Notes: generated by a model from the sequence alone, not told the origin. Positions 21,240 to 34,116 are shown, numbered from the stretch's first letter. The stretch: DNA of 64,000 nt from Siphonodentalium dalli (GCA_032622095.1 CP136065.1:118399195-118463194); one strand, 5' to 3'. Numbers and translations are program-made.

Positions 21240-24200
21240 ATTCCCCTCAAAGATACGTTACACACTGAACTACATGGTAGAATCAACTCATAGGAGGAGG
21301 CTGCGAGGAATGAGAAACTATTGTATTGTAGTTAAGAGTAATTAATTTGAACCTGCTGAGTAGCAACAAATGGATCCAAAAGGTACCGATTTGCAAATTT
21401 TATTGATGGTACAAGGTAGAGTGGAGAAAGTGGAAGAATGAGCCCATTGGCTGAATCTCTGCACCTCCCCCCCCCCCCCCTTTGGTTCTGAAGTCAGACA
21501 AACCTGTAATTGTGAAATCTCCCCAAGGTCATATGCAGGTACATGCATGTGCCACCTCCTTCCTGGAGTAAGCTGGTCATATGCAGAAAGCATAGACCAC
21601 CCTGCTCCATGGTATGTGACTGAACGAACCAAGATATCCCAACGTTTCGACACCAGAGGAAGGAAATATATTGTTACCTGAATGGTCAATCTGGATGCAA
21701 AACGAGGAAGTGGCAACTGTAAATATGATTAGAAACATACCACCAAGTCATGTATGGTGAAGAAAACCCAGATTTTAATAGCCACCGCATCATGATTGTA
21801 AGGTTTGCGACCTACTGGCAGTAACGGTGTCTAAATCGACCAACTGATAAAGGCGCAAAAGAAGTATTTTCTGACTGACCATCAAAATGACAGTATTTTA
21901 CTGCAGTGAATTAATACACCGGACAGAGGCCATATTCCGTACGACAAAGCCCATGATTGGTAGTTACTTTAAGTCTGGAAACTGGTAACAAAAACCCCAG
22001 GTAACTAAGTCCATTAAGAGCGTTATAGGACTTGGAAATTCCCAAAATGTTTTCTGGTATCGAAACAATTGAGAAGAAAAAGTTCGGAGAGTCCTGAGTT
22101 GTAACTACCTCCACAGCCTGTCAATCCAATAGTGTATGCAGTTACATGTACACTTGATTGAAAGGAATACTTTGCAGTCTGCATGTAACATATTAGAAAA
22201 TGTGTAGAAGGAGGAGACCCATCGTGATGGAACTACTTCAAACAATCTGAAAGAAAGAACAGGCCATGGATGATTAAGGTCCAAAAACAACCAGACTGTC
22301 GATAAAAAGAAGATTGTGTCTGCTTGTTATTCACTGATTGTTCTTAACAGCCGAAGGGCCCGGGTCCATGAGCTGTTATTGTTTTTAGCCCACCGCAACC
22401 ACCAATGAGAAAGCATATACTCGTTTTAAAACAAATTGAGTGTTTGTTAAAAGTCTCTGCCCCGGCCGATGACTGTGCTATGTACACTGTTATGGACAGC
22501 ACCCGAGATTATCCGGCATTAGCCGGCGCACTGTCTGGTGGCCCAATGCTCGTTCCCCCCTCGAACCTCCCAGGACCCAAATCGGAGGCGAGAAACTGCG
22601 TCTGCCACACCTCGATGCCTTGCAATTAACTCTAGTTCTTTTTTAGAGACACAAGAAAAAACAGCAAGAGCTCTCCGAAAACCAAAGTGAGAATCAGGAT
22701 TCGCATTGGATGGCAAGTAGCCCTGTTAATTAGAATTGTAATCTAAATGTGGGATCGTCAGATCCAAGCAATGGATTTTGTTATCTTTAAAGTAAAAAAC
22801 TAAATAAACAGGGCTGCGTAAAGCCTGGGAAGAGACATCGAGGTATGATTAATGTGCAGACTGTTTCCCCCCCCTAACCGGAGCCAGCTTAAACCCTGAC
22901 GTGAAGCTGAATCATACCGTGCAGCCAGTAGGGCAGTGGCGACATACTTGGTCACGACACAAATCCAGATACCTCACCAACATGACAACGACACCACACT
23001 AATGTTTCTAAATGAACACAATCTGCATTGAACTACATGTTGAATGGGCAGATCAGTCAAATATACATAGAATGAATTGAAACTTTGGAATACACTAGCC
23101 CAAGATCGGAGATATTACTTGATTCGTGTATCACCCCCCCCCCCCCCCCCCCCCCACCAAGGCAGTTACTATGAATTGCCACAGCCCCAGTGGCTACACT
23201 GGCTACAACTCACCTTCCGTCAAAGAGCAAGCATTTTACAGCCATGCAGAGTCCCGGGAAATGGTCTTAACAGTAATTCCACCCGAGGGTAGAGGCCAGG
23301 GAGCAACTTACTTTGGAAATTTTGATTATCCAATAAAGAGCCTCACATTGACATGATGAGAGTATTTTGTTCTCAATCTCAAAGTCACATAAAATTCATA
23401 CTAAATTGCATGGCTATTATCCAAGTTTGGATGGCAAATTGTGAAGTGATGCGATACCAGTTAAGTTGCTCCCTAGGGGGCTGACAGATCTTTGTACTTC
23501 CCACCTGCTTGTGAAAGGGAGATGGGAGGACGAAAATCTGAGGTAGGATCCAGCAGGAGCGGGCGAGCATGGTCGGATCCGTGAACACTGGAACCCACCC
23601 TCGGAATAGTATTGCGCCTTGCCTACAGTGACATTGGTGAAGTATGCGGCGGGGCCCCTCAAGGTCTGCATGGAACGAGGAATTGGATTAGCCTGAACCT
23701 GCTTGACAATGGGGTGACTGAAACCGAGGCCATACGAGGAAAAAAAATTGCTTGTTTAATGACCAGTTATATAAAGGATCAGGAAAGTGACCTAAAAATA
23801 TTCCAGGAAATTAGGTGACTGATGTGTCACATTATTACTTGTGAAATTGTATCAGTGATCTGACAAAAAAGTTATTTTGTTGGCAAACAATCTCAATGTG
23901 TATTGTAAACGAATTCATAGTGAACTATGAGCCAAGCAAAACCACACAAGTGAGTTAATTCCTAGATAAACGAAAAAAGGACCCAAACCTGATCCCTAAT
24001 TTTGCTACATATGTCAACATGAAACAGATGTGTGAGTGATAATTTCAGAATTTCAACGTAAACAAAACGAATGTTGTCACGTGGCAATTTCAAAATAAAC
24101 AAAGTTATAACTGCAATGTTGTCTCACTGGTTGAATGTTCTAATACTTACATTCTAAAACCACAAGAACAGAGATAACATAGCAACTGTGCTGATAGGCA

Positions 24201-24539
24201 TTCCCAAAGAGAGTTCAACATGTGAACGGCTGCATATATACAGACGAATTCAATTTCGAATTAAATTCGGAATTCTAAACCACGTGCTCCGAAACCGGAA
24301 GTTGGGAAATTACCCACAATTTTCAACATAATAAAATAGTTTTAATTTTATTTTTTGCGTAAAATAAAACAAGTGAAATTGAAGGAAATTGTCACTCTGA
24401 TATTAATTTAATAATTATTGTGTCGTTTCCCAAATTGAAACGATGTCACAACAAGTTAAAAAATTTGGAACGGAATTGTTAAATGAAGCCGACAATAATA
24501 TGTGGTTCAATTTGCTCATAGCGTGTACTTCCCTTCGAG
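21240..24539. other. Body of the hAT element, no recognised gene
   Basis: This is the densest GC portion of the window, with C tracts near 21468, 22866 and 23131. Several frames of 60-124 codons exist (e.g. 21342-21716 minus, 22405-22629 plus) but none shows a domain. A short frame from ATG at 24443 (MSQQVKKFGTELLNEADNN) looks protein-like, then runs into the inverted MITE sequence at about 24540. It may be a leftover exon of a captured gene; not identified. Confidence 0.4.
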
Positions 24540-24774
24540 TCTTGTCACAAGATGAAAAAGAGATCTTGACTGTGTCCCCACTTGCTTATATACATAACAA
24601 GTGAACAAATGACCTTGACCTGCTACATCATAATAATGATTCAAAAGGTACTTAAGCTATTTCGTACCAAAATAATAAATTTTAAACGGATCTCATAGAA
24701 TCCTTTCTTGTGAATAAAGATGAATATACCATGTAGTTCAGTGTGTAACGTATCTTTGAGGGGAATATAATTTT
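24540..24774. mobile_element. Inverted partial copy of the nested MITE
   Basis: This is the reverse complement of about 20897-21125, ending ACCATGTAGTTCAGTGTGTA then CGTATCTTTGAGGGGAATAT. The same alternative terminus occurs directly at 21237-21281. So 21237-24774 may be a larger element of the same TIR family. Confidence 0.65.
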
Positions 24775-25272
24775 ACTTGCAATTTGCACACATTAAACAC
24801 AATCAGCTAGTGTGGTCAATATAAAATCTGACATTGTAATCCGTCTCCAAGCAACTGGTTACGGTTGATAGAGCAAGCTTGAAACTTGAAAGGAGGTCAT
24901 TTTGCCAGTCGCATGCGCGAGACATACCAATCTCACAATGTAGCCAACTGATGCTAACGCTTTGATGTTTCCGACGAAGCATATCCAACTTGACAAGTAC
25001 GTGCTCCGATGTTTTTAAACTTTTTCGACTGCACATTGCCGGGAAGTTTGGGACTATTTTACTTACTCTAACTTCCCTGTTTGTTGGGACCATATGATGG
25101 GTTTCAACCTACATGGAGAATATTACAACTTGGGACGGTATTACGATATTTTTATTTCAGACGATGTTATTGATGATATCAAAATTAAAACCGGCTATAC
25201 CCGATATATCGTCATATCGCCCAGCACTATCGCCAGACTTGACAGTTTTTAATTTTCAAGAATATCCCATAC

Positions 25273-25434
25273 CTGCAACATATGCTAGAATCATCCACTC
25301 AATTGTTGTAGCTGGTGCACCTCGGAGTTCATTCCTTAAAACGCTGTCTCGATCGTCATCTGTGCCTAGCCCAACAAGCCTATCATCACTCCAGTCTGGT
25401 TTCTCAACTCTCTGTGAGACCAAGATTAACAAAA
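25273..25434 (-). CDS. TRPC channel exon: end of S1 to start of S2
   Basis: This exon of 162 nt encodes the end of S1 (LLILVSQRVEKPDW), the extracellular S1-S2 linker with an acidic stretch (GTDDDRDSVLRNELRG), and the start of S2 (TTIEWMILAYVAG). The acceptor is TTGCTTCTTCAG above 25434 and the donor is GCAG|GTATGGG below 25273. It takes one base from the previous exon (completing Phe) and gives one to the next (completing Gly). Both junctions restore the TRPC consensus TFLF-LL and WVLG-IWEE-like order. Confidence 0.95.
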
Positions 25435-26919
25435 CTGAAGAAGCAAAAGATATTGAATGTTGTGACATTCATTCAACTATATATTAAAACATGAGTTGTT
25501 CAAACAGAATCTGATTTGAGTTATGCAGTCATTTTAGAAGCAGGCACTGTAGGTGATGTCAAGTCTGTATTTCGTACATGGAATAGATCATGATTTCCCA
25601 ATTTATGAAACATATTTACTATGTAGCTATAGTTCTGGTTGTTTTATGTATTGGGTGGAGCCGTAAATGTGAGCTTCCCGTCTGTGCCCGATATACTGTA
25701 AACTCTTGGCAGCCATGTGACATGAAATGGCATTAGTTAAGCTTCAACCCCATACTCTCACTTACATTCAATGTAGTTGAGCCACCCCTGCAATAATCGT
25801 TTACAATTAACATTCTACTCAATTGCACAAATGTCTTTCCGAAATACACAAACAGAAACACATGGGGCATTATGATGAAATTAAAAGCGATCACATGGAA
25901 TCATTGTTTGTGTTTGGGTTTGCAAGGTCACATTGTCCATTAAATTCAACCTCTGAGTGGTCAAAAATGTCTTCTGGAATCATGTTTTAATTTATGTTAT
26001 GCCTACGGGGGAATCACAAAGTTTTCAAAGAGACATGTGGAATAATTTTTTGTGAGAATGTAGAAACATTTCATGGATCACTTTTTGACCCTGTAGTGCT
26101 TGATTACACAAATGATACGTTGCTGACGATCAACACATTTTAAATTGCCGAAAATGGCACTCATAAATCAGATTCCGCAAATTACGGTTCATATTTGAGT
26201 TTGTTCTAATTGATATGCCGCTTTTTAATAATACAGTAAATACCTTTTTAGACAGTCACCTGACTGTACCGACTGAAAAGTACTAGTCCTTTGAAGACCA
26301 CCACAGCAAGTTGATGGACCGTCATCTGGTGCATACTCCCCCCCCCATGTGGCATACCGCCTAGTGTGGGTATAACTATAACTGAGATAATGAGGCAGAT
26401 GGACCCAGAAATCAGAATTTTCAGATAAACAAAGATGAATAACTCTAGAAGGAAAAACCTGAACTAAAGTTCTAGATTGACATTATATTTATATTATTTT
26501 AAGTCTAGTTCAATCAGCTCTCAACTGATCAGCCCTGGTACTAAAAGATTCAATACAGGGTTCATACTCTTTCCTGGGAATCAAATTTCAGCACTTTTTA
26601 AGCACTTTTTGAGGACTGGGTAAAGCGATTTTAAGGATTATTTTACTATCGTAACCTGCAATTAGCACATCACTCTACATCAGTTGACAGTGTTTTAAAA
26701 TGGTAAAATGAACTCAAGAACTCACATCTATCTCATTCTTAAATAGTGAACACTAGTCTTTCACAGCTCGTATCCATTCATACTAATGTGATTAAGGTAT
26801 TTTCAAGAAGGAAACAGGTTAAACTGCACTATTCGGGCTGATAATTGGTTGAGACTGTGCTTGCTGGCAAGTGACCACATACACTGATGACGTTTTGCGG
26901 AGGTGGGAAGTCTGGATTG
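25435..26919. other. Intronic sequence, little recognised
   Basis: TRPC intron between the pre-S1 exon and the S1/S2 exon. A short fragment of the 472-730 repeat lies at 26395-26470 ('gatgaataactctagaa'). Nothing else is supported. Confidence 0.4.
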
Positions 26920-26997
26920 TTATTTATAGTAACCGATATCAACAATATTAATATCGGCTTATTTATAGTAACCGATATCAACAATATTAATATCGGC
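26920..26997. repeat. Perfect 39-bp tandem duplication
   Basis: Two identical 39-bp units, 26920-26958 and 26959-26997, each contain CCGATATCAACAATATTAAT and close with ATCGGC, a small hairpin pairing CCGATAT with ATATCGG. Identity implies a recent duplication. Confidence 0.9.
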
Positions 26998-27638
26998 TTC
27001 CAGTTTTTCAATAAATTGAACCATGCGAACCATTTAACGGCTTTTTAAGGATAGTGGTTGATTTTTAAGTACTTTTAATACTTTAATAGGGTGGAAGAGA
27101 GGCATATCTAAGTTATTATAAAACTTATGCCTCAATCCCATTAGCATCATATTTAAGAAACTAATGCAGATTGAGTATTTTATTGAGAAGTATAGCTCTA
27201 TGGATCTTGGGCACATTGTGTGCTCCAATGCCCACAGCTCTTAATAATAACTCTCAATAAAACACACTAAAACTACATTCATTTCTTATATTTATATAGC
27301 TTTTTCCTTATTAATTTCGATTAACTCAGTTAAATGTTTTTCTTCTGAAATCTGTCTGCCATTTGGATATTATATCATGCAACACTATAAGTTAGCCCAA
27401 TATGAAAGATATTTCATCGTTGATAGCTGCCCACTTCAAATAACATTAATCTACCTACTTATTTTCAGTCATGAAGTTCAACTAGATGTGATGTCAGTTC
27501 ATATTTATGGTGTCTTTTATTGGGATATGAAAATCATGACCCAATTGGCAGTTGAACAATCAACGAATAGGATTTAGTGTAAAATATATGTAAATATGTA
27601 AATATTTGCCAATAAAATATATTTAAACCAATACTTAC

Positions 27639-27873
27639 AAAGAAAAGTCATGTATGAAGTACTGTGACAGATGAATCGAATGAATGGCTTTCTTATTAGT
27701 CGAATTACATTACTCTTTGGAGCTATGAGATAGAGTAAAGCAAGAAATGGAAAGAAGAATGAGATTGATCCAGTAACCATAAGTTTCTGCACAATATTCT
27801 TTCGACGGAATCCAGGCAGTCCATCATACCACAAGGCTCCCAACAGCTGTTGGCAGTTTGGATGAGCAACAAA
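27639..27873 (-). CDS. TRPC channel exon: pre-S1 helix and S1 start
   Basis: This exon of 235 nt starts [18 protein letters not shown], the conserved TRPC linker, then LPGFRRK, the membrane-associated pre-S1 elbow ([20 protein letters not shown]) and the beginning of S1 ([18 protein letters not shown]). The acceptor is AAATATTTATTTCAG above 27873 and the donor is TTT|GTAAGTATT below 27639. It follows the large exon in phase 0 (KYKQKK-FVAHP, as in the Drosophila TRP-gamma order) and leaves one base. Confidence 0.97.
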
Positions 27874-29031
27874 CTGAAATAAATATTTTGTTGTTCAGTT
27901 CTGGAAATAAGTCAGTATAAGATATATAGTGGCATAGGGATTACACAGTTATACCAGTCTGTGTGAAAATCGAGTATGGGAGTGAATAGAATGAAACGGA
28001 CAAAAAATAATATAATCGTGGCAATGAAATGGCTGTCAAAATAGCTGCAACTCAAAGCCATTCCACAATAAATGCAACATATTGTATAACCAAAAGGAGT
28101 GACAATATGTGTTGGTAATATACAAGTCTCTTGTTAAATAGCATTAAAGGTACACATATCATGAAAACAGATCCATCTCAAGGAATTATAGGTCACTGCA
28201 ATGCAAATCAAACCCAATTATTATTATTATTATTATGAACCATACGAAGTAATGTCCCACCACACAGTGCATGGTAGTTTCATTCGGCATAGTGATTAAT
28301 TGTTGAATGTAACGCAGAAATTGAAGTGCATACCCTTGCCGCATAAATTATAGTTACATTTCCAGAATTTTCCCCGATAATAAACCTTTATGCTGCAATG
28401 CTTATTATACTGTAAAGAAACACTCATCTCTTCAGTAGATTAGCATACCATCACACCCTGTTAAAGAGACGGCACATCATACACTGTATGTAAGACTAAT
28501 TTTCGTGCTGCTACCAAACCGGTTTCTTAGTAGACAATTTTGTTAAAATTACTTCAATCAGCACTTTACAACTGGAATATGTTACTGTGCAATGCACAAT
28601 ATTCGTTTTCAGTATCCTGTTATTTGAAAATATCTTGCCAGTACCACCACGTATTTGTGCTAAATATCAGGTGATCAGTGCTTAAAGCTGTAATTTCAGC
28701 ATTGTAAATTCACCCAATATTGCTATGTATGGTTTTGTTTGCAACAGATATGTGTAACATTAGGCAGAAAGTGATTGTGCAATGATGCGGTTACAGAAAA
28801 CATAGTACCTTTCAGGTATATGTGGTGTTGGTGAATATAACAGATAATTTCCAGGTATATGCAGTCTCTATCACAGAATAAGTAGGCAATTTTGGTCAAT
28901 TTAGAATTTATTGAAGATAGTCTATGATACTCCTTTGGTTTTTGATAATTTGCATTTATAGTATACCACCATGCATTCTTGTGATGCATGTTTCATCACT
29001 TGATCGAAGGCATCTATGACTACTATTTTGA
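27874..29031. other. Intronic sequence, (TTA)n only
   Basis: TRPC intron. A short ATT trinucleotide run lies at 28218-28238. No gene or element ends are supported before the LINE remnant. Confidence 0.45.
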
Positions 29032-30131
29032 GACAGGGACAGTAGAAATTATCATGGAGGAGGCGTTGGTCTCATTCACACTGAAAACATTCTTGCTCAG
29101 CATGAGGTAGAAGACAGCTATGATGAATTCGAACACATTTCTGTATTGTGTAAACCCCGTAGCAAAGTTACTGGGAGCAGCTTGAGGGTGATCGTGATGT
29201 ACAGACCACCTGACAAGGCCGGGGAATCAACGATTGCGAAATTCATTTTACAATTTGAAAAACTTATATGCCACTATAGAAGCCTTCCAACGCCGTTCAT
29301 AATCATTGGCGATATAAATATATGGTATGATGTTAAATCTGATTCCAATGTTGCTAAGTACATGCGACTGCTCGATATGTACGATCTGGAACAATATGTC
29401 CGTGGATGCACGCGTTGCAACAGTACATCGCCGCACATGGGGCATACCCTTGACCACATGATATCATCTCATTGGGAAATCATATCTGAAGTGAATATAC
29501 TTGAACAGTCATTTTTCAATTCAGACCACCATGCAGTTGAATGCAAGCTGTCGTTTGATTCGAGTATAAATTGTCGGAGTAAATGGATTATAATGAGGAG
29601 AAACTTCAAGGCGTTAGATATTCCATCTTTAGTTGAACGTTTGGCACCAAACCTTTCACTTGTGCTCGATGTTAATGGTTACAACAGTTGCATCGTAGAA
29701 GGACTAGACGATTGTGTCCCATTAAAACAATTGAATGTCAGTAGACGTCTAAATCCGTGGTTTAATAACACCATCCTATAAGAGAAAAAGGCCCAACGAA
29801 AACTGACTGTAAATTATTCACACCACCCAACTCCAGAGAATAAAAATGCTCTGATTGTTTGCTCGAAGAAGGTGGTTAAATTGGTCCATAGTGCAAAACA
29901 ATCTTACTTTGAGAGCCAACTTGTACCGGCTTCTCAAAGCAAGAAGTTTGATTGTCTCAACATGCTAACAAAAACTGAAACATCCCAACTACCTTCGCAT
30001 ACTTCACAGATAGATCTGGCAAATAAGTTTGTGGTTTATTTTGATGAGAAAGTTAACACGATTCGCATGACATTTCCTGACGCGAAGACTAACACCAGCA
30101 ACATCTATGTTTGCAACAACACTCTTGAAAT
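29032..30131 (+). pseudogene. LINE endonuclease and linker (CR1/L2 group), decayed
   Basis: One frame reads DRDSRNYHGGGVGLIH at 29032-29079, then VIVMYRPPDKAG, the endonuclease motif FIIIGDINIWYD (29308-29343), LDMYDLEQYV, HTLDHMISS and the C-terminal SDHHAVECKL (29521-29550). These are AP-endonuclease-like motifs (GD.N, .D...., SDH) used to nick target DNA. An in-frame TAA at 29779 follows WFNNTIL. The same frame then resumes with KKAQRKL and continues to about 30131, where a family A element interrupts it. The 5' part is lost (stops at 29017 and 29029). Antisense to the TRPC gene, within its largest intron. Confidence 0.85.
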
Positions 30132-30239
30132 GAAAGTGTCAATGACACTGTAGCTCAACTTAGGTAGGGGAATAATTTAATGGTTGACAGTAAATGGAGG
30201 AATAGGAAAGGTGCTAATTGAAATGTCTAACATGCGCCA

Positions 30240-33200
30240 AAGGATTTAGTGATGCAAAGAGTAAAATACAAGATGGCTGCTGGTGGCCATTTTTTTTGGC
30301 CAATTGACCCCAAAAGAACTCGTTCCCATCTACGTATAATTGTTAACATCCATGACAAATTTTATGAAGATCTGACCAAAGCTACGACATACAAATTTCA
30401 TGATGATCAGACGAACAGTACGACCTGTAGACCGCGCCAATGGATTGAATTTTAAAATCCAAGATGGCCGCTGTCAGCCATGTTTTTTGGCCGAATGACC
30501 CCACAATGATTCGTTCCCATCTACATGTCAATGTCAACATTCATGACAAATTTAATAAATATCAGACCAAAGGTATGACCTGTAGCCCACGCCAAAGGAT
30601 TTAGTCATGCAAAAAGTAAAATGCTGGTGGCAATGTTTTTTGACCGAATGACCCCAAAACGACTCGTTCCCATCTACATGTCATTGTTATAATTAATGAC
30701 AAATTTCATGACCATTTGACCAAAGCTACGACCTGTAGCCCGCACCAAAGGATTTAGTCATGCAAAGAGTAAAATCCAAGATGGCTGCTGGCGGCCATGT
30801 TTTTTGACCAAATGACCCCATAACGACTCGATCCCATCTACATGTCATTGTTATCATTCATGACAAATTTCATGATGATCAGACGAACAGTACGACCTGT
30901 AGCCCGCGCCAATGGATTGAATTTTGAAATCCAAGATGGCCGCCAGCAGCCATGTTTTTTGGCCGAATGACCCGACAATGATTCGTTCCCATCTACATGT
31001 CAATGTCAACGTTCATGACAAATTTTATAAAGATTAGACCAAAGGCAACCTATAGCCCGCGCCAAAGGATTTAGTCATGCAAAGAGTAAAATCCAAGATG
31101 GCGGCCATGTTTTTTGGCCGAACGACTCCAAAATCACTCGTTCCCATCTACATGACAGTGTTAACATCCATGACAAATTTCATAAACTTCCGACCAACAC
31201 AACGACCTGTAGCCCGCGCCAAAGGATTTAGTCATGCAAAGAGTAAAATCCAAGATGGCTGCTGGCAGCCATGTTTTTTGGCCGAACGACCCCAAAATCA
31301 CTCGTTCCCATCTACATGTCATTATTAACATCAATGACAAATTTCATGATGATCAGACGAACAGTACGACCTGTAGCCCGCGCCAATGGATTGAATCTTG
31401 AAATCCAAGATGGCTGCCAGCGGCCATGTTTTTTGGCCGAATGACCCCAAAATGACTCGTTCCCATCTACATGTCAATGTCAACATTCATGACAAATTTC
31501 ATAAAGATCAGACCAAAGGTACGACCTGTAGCCCGCGCCAAAGGATTTAGTCATGCAAAGAGTAAAATACAAGATGGCTGCTGGCGGCCATGTTTTTTGG
31601 CCGAGCGACACCAAAATCACTCGTTCCCATCTACATGTCATTATTAACATCAATGACAAATTTCATGATGATCAGGCGAACAGTACGATCTGTAGCCCGC
31701 GCCAATGGATTGAATCTTGAAATCCAAGATGGCTGCCAGCGGCAATGTTTTTAGGCCGAATGACCCCAAAATGACTCGTTCCCATCTACATGTCAATGTC
31801 AACATTCATGACAAATTTCATAAAGATCAGACCAAAGGTACGACCTGTAGCCCGGGCCAAAGGATTTAGTCATGCAAAGAGTAAAATCCAAGATGGCTGC
31901 TGGCAGCCATGTTTTTCGGCCGAACAACTCCAAAATCACTCGTTCCCATCTACATGTCATTGTTAACATCCATGACAAATTTCATGATGTTCCGATCGAA
32001 GCTACGACCTGTAGCCCGCGCCAAAGGATTTAGTCATGCAAAGAGTAAAATCCAAGATGGCTGCTGGTGGCCATGTTTATTGGCCGAACAACCCCAAAAT
32101 GACTCGTTCCCATCTACATGTCAATATTAACATCAATGACAAATTTCATGATGATCAGACGAACAGTACGACCTGTAGCCCGCGCCAATGGATTGAATCT
32201 TGAAATCCAAGATGGCTGCCAGCGGCCATGTTTTTTGGCAGAATGACCCCAAAATGACTCGTTCCCATCTACATGTCAATGTCAACATTCATGACAAATT
32301 TCATAAAGATCAGACCAAAGGTACGACCTGTAGCCCGCGCCAAAGGATTTAGTCATGCAAAGAGTAAAATCCAAGATGGCTGCTGGCGGCCATGTTTTTC
32401 GGCCGAACAACTCCAAAATCACTCGTTCCCATCTACATGTCATTGTTAACATCCATGACAAATTTCATGATGTTCCGATCAAAGCTACGACCTGTAGCCC
32501 GCGCCAAAGGATTTAGTCATGCAAAGAGTAAAATCCAAGATGGCTGCTGGCGGCCATGTTTATTGGCCGAACGACCCCAAAATGACTCGTTCCCATCTAC
32601 ATGTCAATATTAACATCCATGACAAATTTCATGATGATCAGACGAACAGTACGACCTGTAGCCCGCGCCAATGGATTGAATTTTGAAATCTAAGATGGCC
32701 GCCAGCGGCCATGTTTTTTGGCCGAATGACCCCACAATGATTCGTTCCCATCTACATGTCAATGTCAACATTCATGACAAATTTCATAAAGATTAGACCA
32801 AAGGTACAACATGTAGCCCGCGCCAAAGGATTTAGTCATGCAAAGAGTAAAATCCAAGATGGCTGCTGGCGGCCATGTTTTTTGGCCGAACAACACCAAA
32901 ATCACTCGTTGCCATCTACATGTCATTATTAACATCAATGACAAATTTCATGATGATCAGACGAACAGTACGACCTGTAGCCCGCGCCAATGGATTGAAT
33001 CTTGAAATCCAAGATGGCTGCCAGCGGCCATGTTTTTAGGCCGAATGACCCCAAAATGACTCGTTCCCATCTACATGTCAATGTCAACATTCATGACAAA
33101 TTTCATAAAGATCAGACCAAAGGTACGACCTGTAGCCCGGGCCAAAGGATTTAGTCATGCAAAGAGTAAAATCCAAGATGGCTGCTGGCGGCCATGTTTT

Positions 33201-34110
33201 TCGGCCGAACGACCCCAAAATCACTCGTTCCCATCTACATGTCATTGTTAACATCCATGACCAATTTCATGATGTTCCGATCGAAGCTACGACCTGTAGC
33301 CCGCGCCAAAGGATTTAGTCATGCAAAGAGTAAAATCCAAGATGGCTGCTGGTGGCCATGTTTATTGGCCGAACAACCCCAAAATGACTCGTTCCCATCT
33401 ACATGTCAATATTAACATCCATGACAAATTTCATGATGATCAGACGAACAGTACGACCTGTAGCCCGCGCCAATGGATTGAATTTTGAAATCTAAGATGG
33501 CCACCAGCGGCCATGTTTTTTGGCAGAATGACCCCACATTGATTCGTTCCCATCTACATGTCAATGTCAACATTCATGACAAATTTCATAAAGATTAGAC
33601 CAAAGGTACAACCTGTAGCCCGCGCCAAAGGATTTAGTCATGCAAAGAGTAAAATCCAAGATGGCTGCTGGCAGCCATGTTTTTTGGCCGAACGACCCCA
33701 AAATCACTCGTTCCCATCTACATGACAGTGTTAACATCCATGACAAATTTCATAAACTTCCGACCAAAACAACGACCTGTAGCCCGCGCCAAAGGATTTA
33801 GTCATGCAAAGAGTAAAATCCAAGATGGCTACTGGCAGCCATGTTTTTTGGGCCGAACGACCCCAAAATCACTCGTTCCCATCTACATGTCATTATTAAC
33901 ATCAATGACAAATTTCATGATGATCAGATGAACAGTACGACCTGTAGGCCGCGCCAATGGATTGAATCTTGAAATCCAAGATGGCTGCCAGCGGCCATGT
34001 TTTTTGGCCGAATGACCCAAAAATGACTCGTTCCCATCTACATGTCAATGTCAACATTCATGACAAATTTCATGAAGATCAGACCAAAGGTACAACCTGT
34101 AGCCCGCGCC
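30240..34110 (+). repeat. Array of ~24 core units of ~160 bp
   Basis: Each unit has TTCCCATCTAC once; 24 were counted. Two alternating types are visible. One has GATCAGACGAACAGTACGAC, 'gccaatggattgaat' and AAGATGGCTGCCAGCGG. The other has 'ccaaaggatttagtcatgca', 'aagagtaaaatccaagatgg' and CTGCTGGCGG. Blocks at 31864, 32347 and 33149 are near-identical, showing higher-order duplication. The 73-codon frames at 31909, 32392 and 33194 are copies of repeat sequence. Confidence 0.95.
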
Positions 34111-34116
34111 AAAGGA

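Larger units (their letters stand above)
20183..25229. mobile_element. 5-kb hAT-type element with 8-bp target duplication
   Basis: Left TIR TAGGGCTGGGCGATAT (20183) and right TIR TAGTGCTGGGCGATAT read inward from 25229 differ at one base. TCGCCAGA is duplicated exactly at 20175-20182 and 25230-25237. An 8-bp duplication with YAG-type ends is diagnostic of the hAT superfamily. Subterminal sequence on both sides is rich in ATATCG. The 5-kb body holds other inverted repeats (20877-21239 and 24540-24774). It has no BED finger, DDE or hAT dimerisation motif in the frames I read, so it is non-autonomous. It ends 43 bp from the splice donor of the TRPC exon at 25273. Confidence 0.85.

Noticed and set aside
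23077-23356. ORFs with a poly-Pro run
   Set aside because: The prolines come from a C homopolymer; frames shift across it and no domain is present.
31909-33415. Three near-identical 73-codon ORFs (31909, 32392, 33194) that look like a small gene family
   Set aside because: They are frames through the 160-bp core repeat of a non-coding transposon; identity follows from repeat duplication and no start context or domain exists.
30240-34110. Regular repeat array resembling a CRISPR
   Set aside because: Units of about 160 bp with no unique spacers, in a eukaryotic intron inside a transposon.
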